This document shows, in pieces, positions 1-9,612 of a stretch of DNA of 64,000 bases. The stretch spans positions 124,001-188,000 of the forward strand of contig DATCMB010000014.1 in the NCBI GenBank assembly GCA_036563615.1. Reading direction: 5' to 3'. The notes under the pieces are model-generated. The model was not told the origin of the DNA. It saw nothing but the letters and a program-made list of their open reading frames with translations, and did not search any database. A program made the position numbers and the translations under genes. Every line of letters starts with the position of its first letter. The first letter of the stretch is position 1. Origin of the DNA: Candidatus Binatia bacterium. GTDB taxonomy: Bacteria; Desulfobacterota; Binatia; UBA12015.

Positions 1-2383
1 CCAGCGGCACGCGCGCCGCGAGCTCGAGCGGCCCGAGCGGCGCTTGCCCGAGCGAGCCCGCGACGACCAGGCGCTCCTCGGTCGCGAGCGTCAGGTCGGC
101 GCCGCCGTAGTCCTGGCCGGCGAGCGCGAGGCCGCGCACCCGGACGTCGCCCGCGACGTTGGGCTTCGCCGTCGTCCCGGCGAGCCGTAGCGCCGCGTCG
201 AGCTCGCCCGCGCAATCCTGGCGCAGCCCCGCGAGCGTGCACACCTCTTTCAGATCGAGGTCGACGATCGACAGCGCGAGGTCGTTGCGTCCGTCGCGCA
301 CGAGCTCGCCGTCGACCTCGATGCGCCCCGCGCGCGAGCCGAGCTCGAGGTCGCGCGCCGCGATGCGGTTCGGCCCGTACGACACCGTCGCGGTCTGCAG
401 CAGCGACCACGTCACGCCCTCGGGCGGCGTGAAGCGCAGCTCGTCGAGACGCGCGGAGATCGTCTCGCCCGCGCGCTCGACGAGGCCCACGACGCGGTGC
501 TTGCGGCCGTCGGGCTCGGTCGCCGTGAGCTCGACCTCGACCTGGTCGGGTGCTGCGCCCTGCAGCGTCGCCGCGGCGGCGAGCGTCGGCTCGCCGGGGC
601 GCGGACGTCGCCACGCGAGGTCGAGGTCGAGCGTGCGGGGCTCGGGTCCGAGCGTCACCGCGAGGTCGTCGCGCGGCACGAGGCGCGCGTCGAGCGCGAC
701 GCGCGCGCTCGGGCTGTCACCGCCGACGCCGCGCGCGCTCGCGTCGACGGTGAGCGTGCCGCGCACGGCCGGAAGCTGGACGTCGCCGTTGCTGCGCAGC
801 GTCGCGTGCGCGTCGATCGCCGACGTCGTCCCCCACGCGCTGACGTCCGCGCGCACGACGCCGCGCGCGTCGGGCACGAGCGCGAGATCGATCGGACCGA
901 CCACGCCGGCGCGCAGTTGGCGCTGCTCGGGCGGGCCATCGATCTGCGTCCAGCCCCAGGCGAGAAGCTTGGTCGCGCCGCCCTCGACGCGCAGCTCGTC
1001 GAGCGACGCGATGCCGCCGTCGAGCCGCGCGCGCGCCAGCGCCCGATCGAGCGGCACGCCGCGCAGCCGTCCGCGCTCGAGCTGCAGCTCGGCCTGCAGC
1101 GCGCGCTCGTCGCCGAGTAGCGCGCTCGCGCTCGCCGTCAGCCGACCGCGCAGCTCGCTGTCGGCAAGCGTCTCCGGAACCGGCGCCGGCAGGTCGGCCG
1201 GACGCAGCAGCTCGAAGCGCAGCTCTCCCGCCGCGGCGTGCGGCTCGTCGACGCCGACCCACGCCGCGAGGCTCGCGCTCGCCGCCTGGTTCGGCGCCGC
1301 GAGCTGCACGTCGACGAGCACCCGCTCGCCCTCGCGGCGCGCCTGCGCGGTGATCCAGTCGGCGGCGACGTCGCCGACGCGCGACGACCAGAAGCGCGCG
1401 TCCGCCTGCAGCTCGCGCGGGACGCCCTCGCCGAGCACCGCCTGCACGCTGCCCGCGCCGGACACCGCGGCGGGCGGTCCGCCCTCGATCAGCGTCGCCG
1501 GATCGATGCCGACGAGCTGCCACGAGGCGTCGAGCCGGTCGCCCGTCGCCGTGTGCGCGAGCGCGCCCCAGAGGTCGACGCTGCCGGCGCCGGCCGCGAG
1601 GTGCGCCTCGACGCGCGGCTCGTCGAGCGTGCCCACGACCTGCACGGTGCCGGTGAGCCGTGCGGCCGCCGCGACCTGCGGCGCGAGCGGCTGCAGGTCG
1701 ACGCCCGCGAGCGGACGAACCTCGAGCGATACCTCCAGCGCCGACGGCGCGCCGAGGTCGAGCCAGCCGCGCGCCGCGAGCCGCGACGCCGATCCGAAGC
1801 TCGTCTCGAGCGTGTCGATCGTGAGCCGCCCCGGCGTGCCGAGCACCAGCACGGCGTGCGCGTCGACCGCCGACAGCACGAGCGGCTGCTCGGCGACGCC
1901 CGCGACGCGCACCAGGCCGTCGCGCAGCACGACGTCGATCGCGTCGAGCCACTCGGGCGGCGGAGCTTCCTCCGCCGGCTCGGGCTCGTCGCTCGCGAAC
2001 GCCTGCACGAGGTCGAAGGTGCCGTCGTCGCGTCGGCGCATGTCGACGGCGAGCCCCTCGCCCTCGACGCGGAGGCCGAGGCGCGGCGGCAGGACGGTGA
2101 CGAGGTCCGGCCGTATCCAGAGCGCGCGCGCCGCGATCAGCGGCTCGCCCTCGGCCGACAGCGTCACGTCCTGCGCGCGGACGCCGCGCCACAGGCTGAG
2201 CGCCGAGAGCTCGCCGATCCGCACCTGCAGGCGCAGCGCTTCGGAGAGCAGCGTCTCGAGGCGCGGGCGCAGCGTCGCGCGCACGCCGGACACGTCGGAG
2301 ACCAGCAGCACGCCCGCGAGCAGCAGCACCACCAGGCCGATCAGCCCGGCGAGCGCGATGACGACGTAGCGAAGCGTGCGCAA
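1..2383 (-). CDS. tamB: TamB-like translocation and assembly protein (AsmA/DUF490 family), C-terminus beyond window
   Basis: Inner-membrane-anchored periplasmic protein that works with the Omp85 protein TamA in envelope assembly or lipid transport. The frame is open from a TTG at 2383 to the left edge, so about 794 N-terminal residues are present and the conserved C-terminal TamB domain is missing from view. Residues 1-25 hold one hydrophobic anchor with an LVVLLLAGVLL core. After it come long stretches of short beta-strand repeats rich in phrases such as VDGELVRDGRNDLALSIVDL, typical of AsmA/TamB. It follows the TamA-like gene by 11 bases on the same strand, the usual tamA-tamB order. No ATG is available near the start; TTG is the only codon placed before the anchor. 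Seen: frame, anchor, repeats. Known: family role. Confidence is high for family and moderate for the start. Confidence 0.85.
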   Translation of the reverse strand, partial: MRTLRYVVIALAGLIGLVVLLLAGVLLVSDVSGVRATLRPRLETLLSEALRLQVRIGELSALSLWRGVRAQDVTLSAEGEPLIAARALWIRPDLVTVLPPRLGLRVEGEGLAVDMRRRDDGTFDLVQAFASDEPEPAEEAPPPEWLDAIDVVLRDGLVRVAGVAEQPLVLSAVDAHAVLVLGTPGRLTIDTLETSFGSASRLAARGWLDLGAPSALEVSLEVRPLAGVDLQPLAPQVAAAARLTGTVQVVGTLDEPRVEAHLAAGAGSVDLWGALAHTATGDRLDASWQLVGIDPATLIEGGPPAAVSGAGSVQAVLGEGVPRELQADARFWSSRVGDVAADWITAQARREGERVLVDVQLAAPNQAASASLAAWVGVDEPHAAAGELRFELLRPADLPAPVPETLADSELRGRLTASASALLGDERALQAELQLERGRLRGVPLDRALARARLDGGIASLDELRVEGGATKLLAWGWTQIDGPPEQRQLRAGVVGPIDLALVPDARGVVRADVSAWGTTSAIDAHATLRSNGDVQLPAVRGTLTVDASARGVGGDSPSARVALDARLVPRDDLAVTLGPEPRTLDLDLAWRRPRPGEPTLAAAATLQGAAPDQVEVELTATEPDGRKHRVVGLVERAGETISARLDELRFTPPEGVTWSLLQTATVSYGPNRIAARDLELGSRAGRIEVDGELVRDGRNDLALSIVDLDLKEVCTLAGLRQDCAGELDAALRLAGTTAKPNVAGDVRVRGLALAGQDYGGADLTLATEERLVVAGSLGQAPLGPLELAARVPL

Positions 2384-2394
2384 AGAAGGGTCCC

Positions 2395-4305
2395 TCAGAA
2401 GTTCGGCCCGATGGTGAAGTGTACCTGGACCAGCGAGTCGTCCGAATCGCTGCCGTCGAGCCTGCGGCCGCGGTCGAGGCCGAAGCCGATGTCGAGCTCG
2501 ACGGGTCCGACGGGCGTCACCGCGCGCACGCCGAAGCCGACGCCGGTCTGCACGTTGCCGGGATCGAACTGCCACGCCGAGAGCTCGACGTCGCCCGCGT
2601 CGACGAACAGCACGCCCTGCAACGGTCCCCAGAGCGGGTGGCGGAGCTCGAGGCTGCCGACCACCACGCTGCGGCCGCCGATCGGATCGTCCGAGGCGGA
2701 CAGCGGGCCGACGCGGCGGCGCGCGTAGCCGCGCACCGGGTTGATGCCGGTGCCGCCGGCGTAGAAGCGGTCCCAGAACTGGATCTGGTCGGTGTCGCCG
2801 TAGGGCACGATCGTGCCGGCGATGATGCGCGTCGCGAGCACCCAGTCGCCCCACAGCGGACGGTACGCGCGCCCGTCGACGATCAGGCGGTACCAATCGA
2901 AGTCGCTGCCGAAGCCCTCGTTCGCGACCTCGACCGAGCCACCCAGCGCGACTCCCTTGGTCGGGTTGATCGGATCGTCGAGCCGCGACCAGCGCAGCGC
3001 GACGCCCGGCGCGACGGTGAAGCCGGAGTTCTCGAAGCCCGGCAGCGCGTCGCGCGACGCGTCGCTCACGCTCGACAGCGAGTCGTAGCCCGCCGTCAAG
3101 AACAAGCTCGCCTCGGTCTCGCTGTTCACCCGCCAGTCGATGCGCGGCACGAGGCGCACGAAGTCGTCGACGTAGGTCGACTCGTCGTCCTGCCCGAGCG
3201 TGAAGTTGACGTAGGTCTTCATGTTGCGCGTCGGGAAGTACGGCTGCAGGAAGTTCGCCGCGATCGAGCGTCGCACCTGCGAGACGCGCGCGGAGACGCT
3301 GAGCTGCCGTCCGCCGCCGAGGAAGTTGTAGTGGCTCCACGACGCGAGCCCGCGCACGCCGTCCTCGGTGCTGTAGCCGGCGCCGAGACGGATCTCGCGC
3401 GTCGGACCTTCGGTGACGGTCAGCTTCATCGGCGCCACCCCGTCGACCACCTTCTCGGGCTCGAGGCGCACGATGTTGAAGAGACGGAGCCCGCGCAGGC
3501 GACGGATGGTCTCCGCGGTCTTGCGCGTGTCGTAGAGCTCGCCCGGCTCGTAGGCGAGCTCCTGCTCGACGAGGTTGTTCGAGACCTCGGTGAGGCCTTC
3601 GATCGATGTCTCGCCGAAGACTGCGATCTCGCCCGGATGCGCGCGGTACGTGACGTCCGCGCAGAGACGCGGGACGTCCACGACGGCGCGGCGCTCGACG
3701 CTCGCCGCGGCGTAGCCGTTCTCGCCGAGGAAGTCGACGAGCTGCTGCGCAGCGCCCTGGTAGTCGCTCTCGGTGAACGGCCGCCCGACGACGAGCGCGA
3801 AGTTCTTGCGCAGCCGTCGCATGCCCTCGGACGGGATGGGCAGCGCTCCGAGATCCACGTCGACCCGGCAGACGAGCACGCGCTCGCCGAGCGTGACCAC
3901 GAGCCGCGCGCGCACCAGACCCGGCTCGCCCGGCGTGTCGGGCGTCGGGCCGTCGCGCGGCTCCTGCAGGATCTCGACCTCGGGCTCGACCTTCGCCTCG
4001 TAGAAGCCCTCGGCGCGCAGCTCGCGCTCGATCCGCGTCGCGTCGGCCTGCAGGTCCGCGGCGTGGAACTCCGGGCGCTCGCGCCAGAACACCCAGAACG
4101 GCCGCGTCGGCGTCTGCAGCTTGGAGACGTAGAGGAAGCGCTGCAGGAAGTTCAGCCCTTCGACCTCGACCGTCGTGACGCGCCAGGAGCGCCGGGCGTC
4201 GAAGCGCTCGAGCGGCATGAAGCCGCTCTCCTCCGCCGCGCGCCCCTCGCCGAGCAGCACGAGCAACAGCACGAGCTGGATCGCAGCCTTTGCTTGAGGT
4301 CGCAC
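2395..4305 (-). CDS. tamA: TamA/BamA-type outer membrane beta-barrel protein (Omp85 superfamily)
   Basis: Outer-membrane Omp85 protein that works with TamB to insert proteins or maintain the envelope. About 636 residues from a GTG at 4305 that has a GGA-containing ribosome site 7 bases upstream and begins a signal peptide with the core LVLLLVLLGEG. The N-terminal half holds POTRA-like repeats; one ends near the phrase AVFGETSIEGLTE. The C-terminal half is the 16-strand barrel, with the conserved VRGYARRRVGPLS segment and a terminal strand ending in VHFTIGPNF, the usual terminal aromatic signal. The length fits TamA (about 580-650) better than BamA (about 800). A longer TTG start at 4344 is possible but would add a charged tail before the signal peptide. 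It is followed by tamB after 11 bases, which supports TamA over BamA. Confidence 0.88.
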   Translation of the reverse strand: MRPQAKAAIQLVLLLVLLGEGRAAEESGFMPLERFDARRSWRVTTVEVEGLNFLQRFLYVSKLQTPTRPFWVFWRERPEFHAADLQADATRIERELRAEGFYEAKVEPEVEILQEPRDGPTPDTPGEPGLVRARLVVTLGERVLVCRVDVDLGALPIPSEGMRRLRKNFALVVGRPFTESDYQGAAQQLVDFLGENGYAAASVERRAVVDVPRLCADVTYRAHPGEIAVFGETSIEGLTEVSNNLVEQELAYEPGELYDTRKTAETIRRLRGLRLFNIVRLEPEKVVDGVAPMKLTVTEGPTREIRLGAGYSTEDGVRGLASWSHYNFLGGGRQLSVSARVSQVRRSIAANFLQPYFPTRNMKTYVNFTLGQDDESTYVDDFVRLVPRIDWRVNSETEASLFLTAGYDSLSSVSDASRDALPGFENSGFTVAPGVALRWSRLDDPINPTKGVALGGSVEVANEGFGSDFDWYRLIVDGRAYRPLWGDWVLATRIIAGTIVPYGDTDQIQFWDRFYAGGTGINPVRGYARRRVGPLSASDDPIGGRSVVVGSLELRHPLWGPLQGVLFVDAGDVELSAWQFDPGNVQTGVGFGVRAVTPVGPVELDIGFGLDRGRRLDGSDSDDSLVQVHFTIGPNF

Positions 4306-4397
4306 TGCGATTCCTACACCTATAGCCTCACCGCCCGCCCGCAAAGGAACCTGCGCACGAAGACGTCCACCGCGTCGTGCGACGCGAAGGAGCGGAC

Positions 4398-5162
4398 ATG
4401 CAGCTCGACGGACTCGGCATCATCGTCACCGGCGCCGCGAACGGCATCGGCGCGGCGACGCTCGCCGCATACGTGCGCGAGGGCGCGCGCGTCGCGGCGC
4501 TCGACGTCGAAGACGACGCCGGACGCGCCCGCGTCGCGACCCTCGGCGAGAGCGCGCGCTACTTCCACTGCGACGTGTCGCGCAAGCGCGAGGTCGACGC
4601 CGTGTTCGCCGACGCGGTCGCGTGGCTCGGTCGGCTCGACGTGCTCGCCCACGTCGCCGCGATCGAGGGCAGCGGTCCCGCAGAGAGCCTCTCGGAGGAC
4701 GACTGGGCGCGGATGCTCGCCGTCAACCTGATGGGCACCGTGTTCACCAACCAGGCGGCGTTCCGTCACATGAAGGAGCGCGGCGGACGCATCATCAACT
4801 TCGGCTCGGGCGCCGCGGTGCGCGGCATGGTCGGCGCGTCGCACTACGCGGCCTCGAAGGGCGGCGTGCAAGCGTTCACGCGCACCGCCGCGCAGGAGTG
4901 GGGCGGCTACGGCGTCACCGTCAACGCGGTCGCGCCGGCGGCCTGGACGCGGATGTACGACGCCTACCTCGAGCGCCTCGGCGAGGTCGGACGCGAGATG
5001 GCGCTCGAGACCATGCAGCGCATGATCCCGCTCGGCGGCAAGCTCGGCGACCCCGAGCGCGACGTCGCGCCGGTGATGGTCTTCCTCGCGAGCCCTGCGG
5101 CGCACTTCATCACCGGCCAGCTGATCGCGGTCGACGGCGGGATGGTGATGCTCGGCGCTTGA
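4398..5162 (+). CDS. SDR family NAD(P)-dependent oxidoreductase
   Basis: Classical short-chain dehydrogenase of 254 residues, probably acting on an alcohol or keto group of an unknown small substrate. The dinucleotide motif TGAANGIG lies at residues 11-18, the catalytic Ser at 137 and the YAASK motif at Tyr150-Lys154. The C-terminal part has the usual PLGGKLGDPERDVAPVMVFL and the ending FITGQLIAVDGG. The ATG is preceded by AAGGAG with seven bases between, which decides it over an upstream in-frame codon at 4377. It converges with the exchanger gene, with seven bases between the two stops. It diverges from tamA, so 4306-4397 must hold both promoters. Substrate cannot be read from sequence. Confidence 0.9.
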   Translation: MQLDGLGIIVTGAANGIGAATLAAYVREGARVAALDVEDDAGRARVATLGESARYFHCDVSRKREVDAVFADAVAWLGRLDVLAHVAAIEGSGPAESLSEDDWARMLAVNLMGTVFTNQAAFRHMKERGGRIINFGSGAAVRGMVGASHYAASKGGVQAFTRTAAQEWGGYGVTVNAVAPAAWTRMYDAYLERLGEVGREMALETMQRMIPLGGKLGDPERDVAPVMVFLASPAAHFITGQLIAVDGGMVMLGA

Positions 5163-5169
5163 AGCGCGC

Positions 5170-6483
5170 TCAGTCTTCCGCGTGCAGCTCCGCGTGCGAC
5201 GTGCGGAAGCCGTCGCGCAGGAGCTGCGGCACCCTTCCCCGGTCGCGCGCGATGATCCAGCCGGCGAGCAGCAGGTAGAGCACCGAGACGCCCACGCGCT
5301 CGACCAGCACCCACTCCGGCGGAACGATCGCGCCGAGGATGAACTGCAGCCAGAACAAGCCGAACAGGCCGAGCGCCTCCCAGGTCGAGATCGAGAGCGA
5401 GACCAGGATCGCGACCGCGTACACCGACTGCGCGGCGGTGAGCAGCAGCTCCTCACGCTGGTGCGCGTCGACCGGCAGCCCGGAGAGCCCACCCGACGAG
5501 ATCGCGAAGACCAGCGGCAGCGTGCCGACGAGCAGCGTCCACTGGTTGACCTTCGACGACACCAGCGTGCCGAGGCCGGCCGCGGTGTTGAGGCGCCACG
5601 CGTAGAGTCCCGCGACCAGCAGCTCCGGCGCCTCGGACGCGAGCGGCGCGAGCCACTGCACGAGCAGGAACTCGCTGACGCCGAGCGCGAGACCGGTCGC
5701 GACCAGCGCCTCGGCGAAGTGCTCGGCGACGAGCAGGATCACGGTCGCCGAGAACAGGAACAGCAGCGCCACCGCGAGCCGGCGCTGCCGCGTCGGGAAG
5801 CCGCCGATGTAGCGCGCGGGGCCGACCAGGTGCGGCTCCTCCGCCGGCGCGCTGGCGATGCGGATCGTGTAGAGGACGAAGATCCCGACCAGCACGAGCG
5901 CGTCGAAGAGATTGATCGTGCTCTTGAGCGGCAGGGTCAGCGAGTAGAGCGTCGCGGTGGCGAGGAACGCGAGCTCGATCGAGTGCGGCCGCTCGAGCTC
6001 GATCGCCTCGAAGCGCCGTCCGCGGGCGCGCGTACGGTACCAGGCGATGAACACCACCATCGACCAGCCGACGCCGATCAGCAGCCGGTTCGCGCCCGTC
6101 ATGTTGGCGAGCGCGAGCGAGCACGGCGAGGCGACGACGCCTCCGGGCGGATTGCAGTCCGGACCGTACTCCGCGACCGCGAGCCCCGCCTTCCAGGCGA
6201 AGACCATGTCGACGGCGTACTCCGGCAGCACCGCGATGAACGCGAGCAGCGCGATCGCGAGACCGGCCGAGATGTCGAGCTGCGCGACCTCCGCCGCCCA
6301 GGACAGCATGAACGCGGCGCCGACGATCGCGAGACCGAAGAGCAGTGCCTCGACCGGGTGCGACAGGTGGAAGTCGAAGATCCGGATCAGGATGCCCGGG
6401 ATGGTCGCGGCGACGGCCAGCGCCAACGAGAACTGCTGCCGTCCGGGATGAACGTCCCGCAGATCTTCGGCCGTGGTCGTCAT
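5170..6483 (-). CDS. CaCA-superfamily sodium/calcium exchanger-like membrane protein
   Basis: Integral inner-membrane protein of about 437 residues with ten or more predicted helices and the two inverted alpha repeats of the cation/Ca2+ exchanger fold. Repeat 1 carries AFIAVLPEYAVDMVFAWK (about 81-98) followed by ANMTGANRLLIGVGW. Repeat 2 carries LAPLASEAPELLVAGLYAW and LVSSKVNQWTLLVGT. The paired acidic residues in PEY and SEAPE are where these exchangers bind the cation. The family is usually 320-360 residues; here a longer loop and C-terminal helices add length. The start at 6483 follows an AGGAGG stretch and avoids a charged extension from 6525. It is divergent from the DASS transporter. 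The ion is not determined by sequence. Confidence 0.82.
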   Translation of the reverse strand: MTTTAEDLRDVHPGRQQFSLALAVAATIPGILIRIFDFHLSHPVEALLFGLAIVGAAFMLSWAAEVAQLDISAGLAIALLAFIAVLPEYAVDMVFAWKAGLAVAEYGPDCNPPGGVVASPCSLALANMTGANRLLIGVGWSMVVFIAWYRTRARGRRFEAIELERPHSIELAFLATATLYSLTLPLKSTINLFDALVLVGIFVLYTIRIASAPAEEPHLVGPARYIGGFPTRQRRLAVALLFLFSATVILLVAEHFAEALVATGLALGVSEFLLVQWLAPLASEAPELLVAGLYAWRLNTAAGLGTLVSSKVNQWTLLVGTLPLVFAISSGGLSGLPVDAHQREELLLTAAQSVYAVAILVSLSISTWEALGLFGLFWLQFILGAIVPPEWVLVERVGVSVLYLLLAGWIIARDRGRVPQLLRDGFRTSHAELHAED

Positions 6484-6637
6484 TGCCTTCTCGTCCTCCT
6501 CGAGCGCCGCACGGGCGACCGGCAAATCTCGCCGTGCTTAGCAGACGGACGGGGGCGTGCCACGACCTGCGCACGTCGCGCGTCGCGCTCCGAGCGCTGG
6601 CGGCGCGCCGCCCGACGGGGTAGCGATCGGCGCTCCC

Positions 6638-8167
6638 ATGCAAGCCCAGCGACGGACCTCCGCCCCGCCCGCGCTCGACGGCGAGGCGCGCTTCGAGCTG
6701 TGGCGCAGGCGGCTCGGCTTCGTGCTGGCGCCGGTCGCCTTCGCTGTCGCCTGGTTCGCGTCGGCCGACATGCCGCAGCCGGCGCACCGTCTCGCCGCGG
6801 TGCTCGCGGCGGTGGTCGTGCTGTGGGTCAGCGAGGCGATCCCGATGGCGATGACCGCGTTCCTCGGCGTCGCCGCCGCGGTCGCGCTCGGCGTCGCGCC
6901 GGCGCAGGCTGCGTTCGCGCCGTTCGCCGATCCGTTGATCTTCCTCTTCATCGGCACCTTCATCCTCGCGCGCGCGATCTTCTTCCACGGCCTCGACCGC
7001 CGCTTCGCGTACGCGATCCTCGGCATGCGCGGCGTCGGCGAGCGTCCGGCGCGCGTGCTGGTCGCCTACGCCGCGGCGAGCTGCCTCCTGTCGATGTGGA
7101 TCAGCAACACGGCGACCACCGCGATGATGTTCCCGATCGGGATCGCGCTGCTGCGCTCGCTCGATTCTCTGCGCGACACGCGCACGGCGGGCGCCTTCGC
7201 TTCGGCGCTGCTGCTGTCGAACGCGCTCGCGGCGTCGATCGGCGGCGTCGCGACGCCGGTCGGCACGCCGCCGAACCTGATCGGCATCGGCTTCCTTCGC
7301 CGCGAGATGGGCGTCGACGTCGCGTTCTTCTCGTGGATCGCGCTCGGCGTGCCGGTCGTCGTGCTGACCTTCGCGGCGATGATCGCGCGCCTCCTGTGGT
7401 CGTCGTCCGAGCGCCAGGTCCACCTCGCGGGCGTCGCGCAGACGATCGCCGAGCAGCGCCGCGCGCTCGGACCGTGGACGCGCGGTCAGGTGAACACGGT
7501 GATCGCGTTCGCGGTCGCGGTGGTGCTGTGGATCACGCCGGGCGTGATGGCGCTCGTCCTCGGCCAGGACCACCCGGCGTACCGCGCGTACACCGGCGCG
7601 CTGCCCGAGGGCGTGGTCGCTCTCTTCGCCGCGGGTCTGCTGTTCGTCCTGCCGACCAACCTGCGGCGCCTGGAGTTCACGCTCGACTGGCGCGAGGCGG
7701 TGCAGATCGACTGGTGGATCGTCTTCCTCTACGGCGGCGGCATCGCGCTCGGCACGCTCGCCTTCACCACCGGGCTCGCCGAGCGGCTCGGGTTCGCGCT
7801 GACCTCGCTGGTCGGCGTCGAGAGCGAGCTCGGGCTGATCGCGCTCTCGGCGCTGATCGCGGCCGCGCTGTCGGAGACGACGAGCAACACCGCGTCGGTC
7901 AACATGATCGTGCCGGTGGTGATCGCGTTCGCGCGCTCGTCGGGGATCGACCCGCTGCTGCCCGCGCTCGCGGCGACGATGGCGGCGTCGCTCGGCTTCA
8001 TGCTGCCGGTGTCGACGCCGTGCAACGCGATCGTCTACGCCTCGGGCCGCATCCCGCTGACCACCATGATGCGCCACGGGATCTGGCTCGACCTCGCCGG
8101 CGTGATCGTCGTCACGCTGGTGGTCGGCGGGCTCGGTCCGCTGCTGCGCGGGCTGCTCGGCGGCTGA
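6638..8167 (+). CDS. SLC13/DASS family sodium:dicarboxylate (or sulfate) symporter
   Basis: Secondary transporter of the divalent anion:Na+ symporter family, 509 residues with about 11-12 membrane segments. Both Ser-Asn-Thr ion and substrate motifs are present: MWISNTATTAMM with Ser156-Thr158 and ETTSNTASVNM with Ser416-Thr418. Each is followed by a helix-hairpin motif, ATPVGTPPNLIG and VSTPCNAIVYASG. These are the binding sites in VcINDY-type structures, so substrates are probably C4-dicarboxylates or sulfate. The ATG at 6638 is chosen because the extra 27 residues from 6557 are Arg/Pro/Ala-rich with no homologous look. No strong ribosome site is seen. It converges with the patatin gene, with 13 bases between stops. 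Confidence 0.9.
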   Translation: MQAQRRTSAPPALDGEARFELWRRRLGFVLAPVAFAVAWFASADMPQPAHRLAAVLAAVVVLWVSEAIPMAMTAFLGVAAAVALGVAPAQAAFAPFADPLIFLFIGTFILARAIFFHGLDRRFAYAILGMRGVGERPARVLVAYAAASCLLSMWISNTATTAMMFPIGIALLRSLDSLRDTRTAGAFASALLLSNALAASIGGVATPVGTPPNLIGIGFLRREMGVDVAFFSWIALGVPVVVLTFAAMIARLLWSSSERQVHLAGVAQTIAEQRRALGPWTRGQVNTVIAFAVAVVLWITPGVMALVLGQDHPAYRAYTGALPEGVVALFAAGLLFVLPTNLRRLEFTLDWREAVQIDWWIVFLYGGGIALGTLAFTTGLAERLGFALTSLVGVESELGLIALSALIAAALSETTSNTASVNMIVPVVIAFARSSGIDPLLPALAATMAASLGFMLPVSTPCNAIVYASGRIPLTTMMRHGIWLDLAGVIVVTLVVGGLGPLLRGLLGG

Positions 8168-8180
8168 TCCCCGAGGTTCG

Positions 8181-9455
8181 TCAGGACACGGCCGCGCGCT
8201 GCGCGGGCTCGACGTCGCGCAGCAGCTCGAGCAGCTCGTCGTGCTGCGCCGCCGCGTCCGCGCGCCCGAGCTCGATCAGCGGCTGCGTGTAGGCCGAGTC
8301 GAACAGCAGGTAGGACAGCAGGTCCTTGTCGGTGAAGGCGCCGCGCGCGGCGGCGCGCATCGCGGCGCCGGCGACGCGGTCGGCGAGCTCCGTGCGCGCC
8401 CCGCGCGACGGCAGGCTCTTGCCCGCGAGCTCGCCGAGGTCGTGCGACGGCTGGATGAAGCAGCACGGGACCACGCGCAGCGGCGTGCCGCGCATCTTCT
8501 CGACCGTGCGGTTCAGGCGGTCGAGGAAGTCGGGCCCGTACTCGCGCAGCCCGGTCTCGAACACGGCGTTCATCAGCCGGAGCTGCTGGACGTCGTTCTC
8601 GACGCGGTCGAGCAGCAGCGCGTTCAGCACCTTGCCCGCGAGGAAGGCGGGATTGAGGTAGGACAGCTCGCGCTGGCGCGCGATGCGGTCCTCGACGTCG
8701 CTCGGGCGGCGGTGGCGCAGGCCGATGACCAGCACGCGGTCGGCGCCGAGGCGCAGCGCGGGGAGCAGCGGCGTGTTCAGCCGCAGCCCGCCGTCGCAGT
8801 AGAACGTGCCGTCGATCCGCCGCGGCGCGAACAGCACGGGGATCGCGGCCGAGGCGAGCGCGTGGTCGAGGCGGATCCGCGTCGGGCGCGCGATCACGAA
8901 GGGGTCGTCGGGCCAGTGCGGCGCCGCGCCGTCGCGGCTCTCGAAGAAGACGACCGAGCGCCCGGTCGCGATCTCGGTCGCGGTGATCGCGAGCGCGTCG
9001 ATGACGCCGCGCTCGACGTTGCCGCGGATCCGCGCCCAGCTCACCTGGTGGGCGACGATGTCCTCGAGCGGCGTGGTGTCGAAGAGGCCCGGCAGCGCGA
9101 GCCCCTGGCCGTGCGGCTTGTGCGCGGGCGCCGGCCGGCCGACGCGTCCGAGCAGCCAGAGCGGCACCCGCAGCAGGTCCGCGACGCCGAGCCGGTAGAC
9201 GCGCGTCAGCGATAGAGAGCGCCACAGCTCGATCAGCTTCGCGCCGCTGCCGGGGGTCGCGCCGGTCGCGGCGAGGTAGCAGGCGTGGATCGCCCCGACG
9301 CTCGTGCCCGTGACGATCGCGAAGCGGACCGGGTGGCCGAGGTGCTGCGGCAGCTCGTCGAGGACGTAGGACAGCACCCCGGCCTCGTACGCGCCGCGCG
9401 CACCACCGCCCGAGAGCACGACGGCGATTCTCGGCCCCTGCGGCGCGGCGGCCAT
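8181..9455 (-). CDS. Patatin-like phospholipase
   Basis: Lipid acyl hydrolase with a Ser-Asp dyad, 424 residues. The oxyanion-hole motif SGGGARGAYEAGV is at 15-27, the nucleophile elbow GTSVGA has Ser52, and the catalytic Asp221 lies in DGG at 221-223. No signal peptide is seen, so it probably acts at the cytoplasmic face of the membrane, as in related RssA/YjjU-type proteins. The C-terminal 200 residues are helical and not assigned. The ATG at 9455 has a GGAGG site seven bases upstream. It is divergent from sucA. Substrate unknown. Confidence 0.9.
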   Translation of the reverse strand: MAAAPQGPRIAVVLSGGGARGAYEAGVLSYVLDELPQHLGHPVRFAIVTGTSVGAIHACYLAATGATPGSGAKLIELWRSLSLTRVYRLGVADLLRVPLWLLGRVGRPAPAHKPHGQGLALPGLFDTTPLEDIVAHQVSWARIRGNVERGVIDALAITATEIATGRSVVFFESRDGAAPHWPDDPFVIARPTRIRLDHALASAAIPVLFAPRRIDGTFYCDGGLRLNTPLLPALRLGADRVLVIGLRHRRPSDVEDRIARQRELSYLNPAFLAGKVLNALLLDRVENDVQQLRLMNAVFETGLREYGPDFLDRLNRTVEKMRGTPLRVVPCCFIQPSHDLGELAGKSLPSRGARTELADRVAGAAMRAAARGAFTDKDLLSYLLFDSAYTQPLIELGRADAAAQHDELLELLRDVEPAQRAAVS

Positions 9456-9519
9456 GCGCGTCCCTCCTGCCGGTTCCCGGGCGGCGGATCAATCAAAACA
9501 CGCAATGCGGCCGATGAAG

Positions 9520-9548
9520 TTGGGCAGACTCGTCAAACGCGCTACAAA
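9520..9548 (+). promoter_or_regulatory. Candidate sigma-70-type promoter for the sucA operon
   Basis: TTGGGC at 9520-9525 and TACAAA at 9543-9548 are separated by 17 bases in the divergent region between the patatin gene and sucA. The match to consensus is partial (3 of 6 and 4 of 6), but this is the most AT-rich spot of the interval and would give a leader of roughly 60 bases. Inference only. Confidence 0.3.
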
Positions 9549-9612
9549 GATGACTGCCCCGTGTGCGCTTCGCGGCGACCGCGGGGCCGAATCGGGGGGA
9601 TGGGGAGAACCG

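Noticed and set aside
159..2369. Long plus-strand open frame opposite the TamB gene
   Set aside because: Low-complexity Arg/Ser/Pro-rich translation without any motif; the minus-strand frame gives clear TamB repeats.
2395..4305. BamA
   Set aside because: Too short, and the neighbour is tamB; TamA fits better.
5182..8292. 1036-codon plus-strand frame across the exchanger and DASS genes
   Set aside because: Reads antisense through one real gene and out of frame through another; product is Arg/Asp/Glu repeats typical of GC-rich shadow frames.
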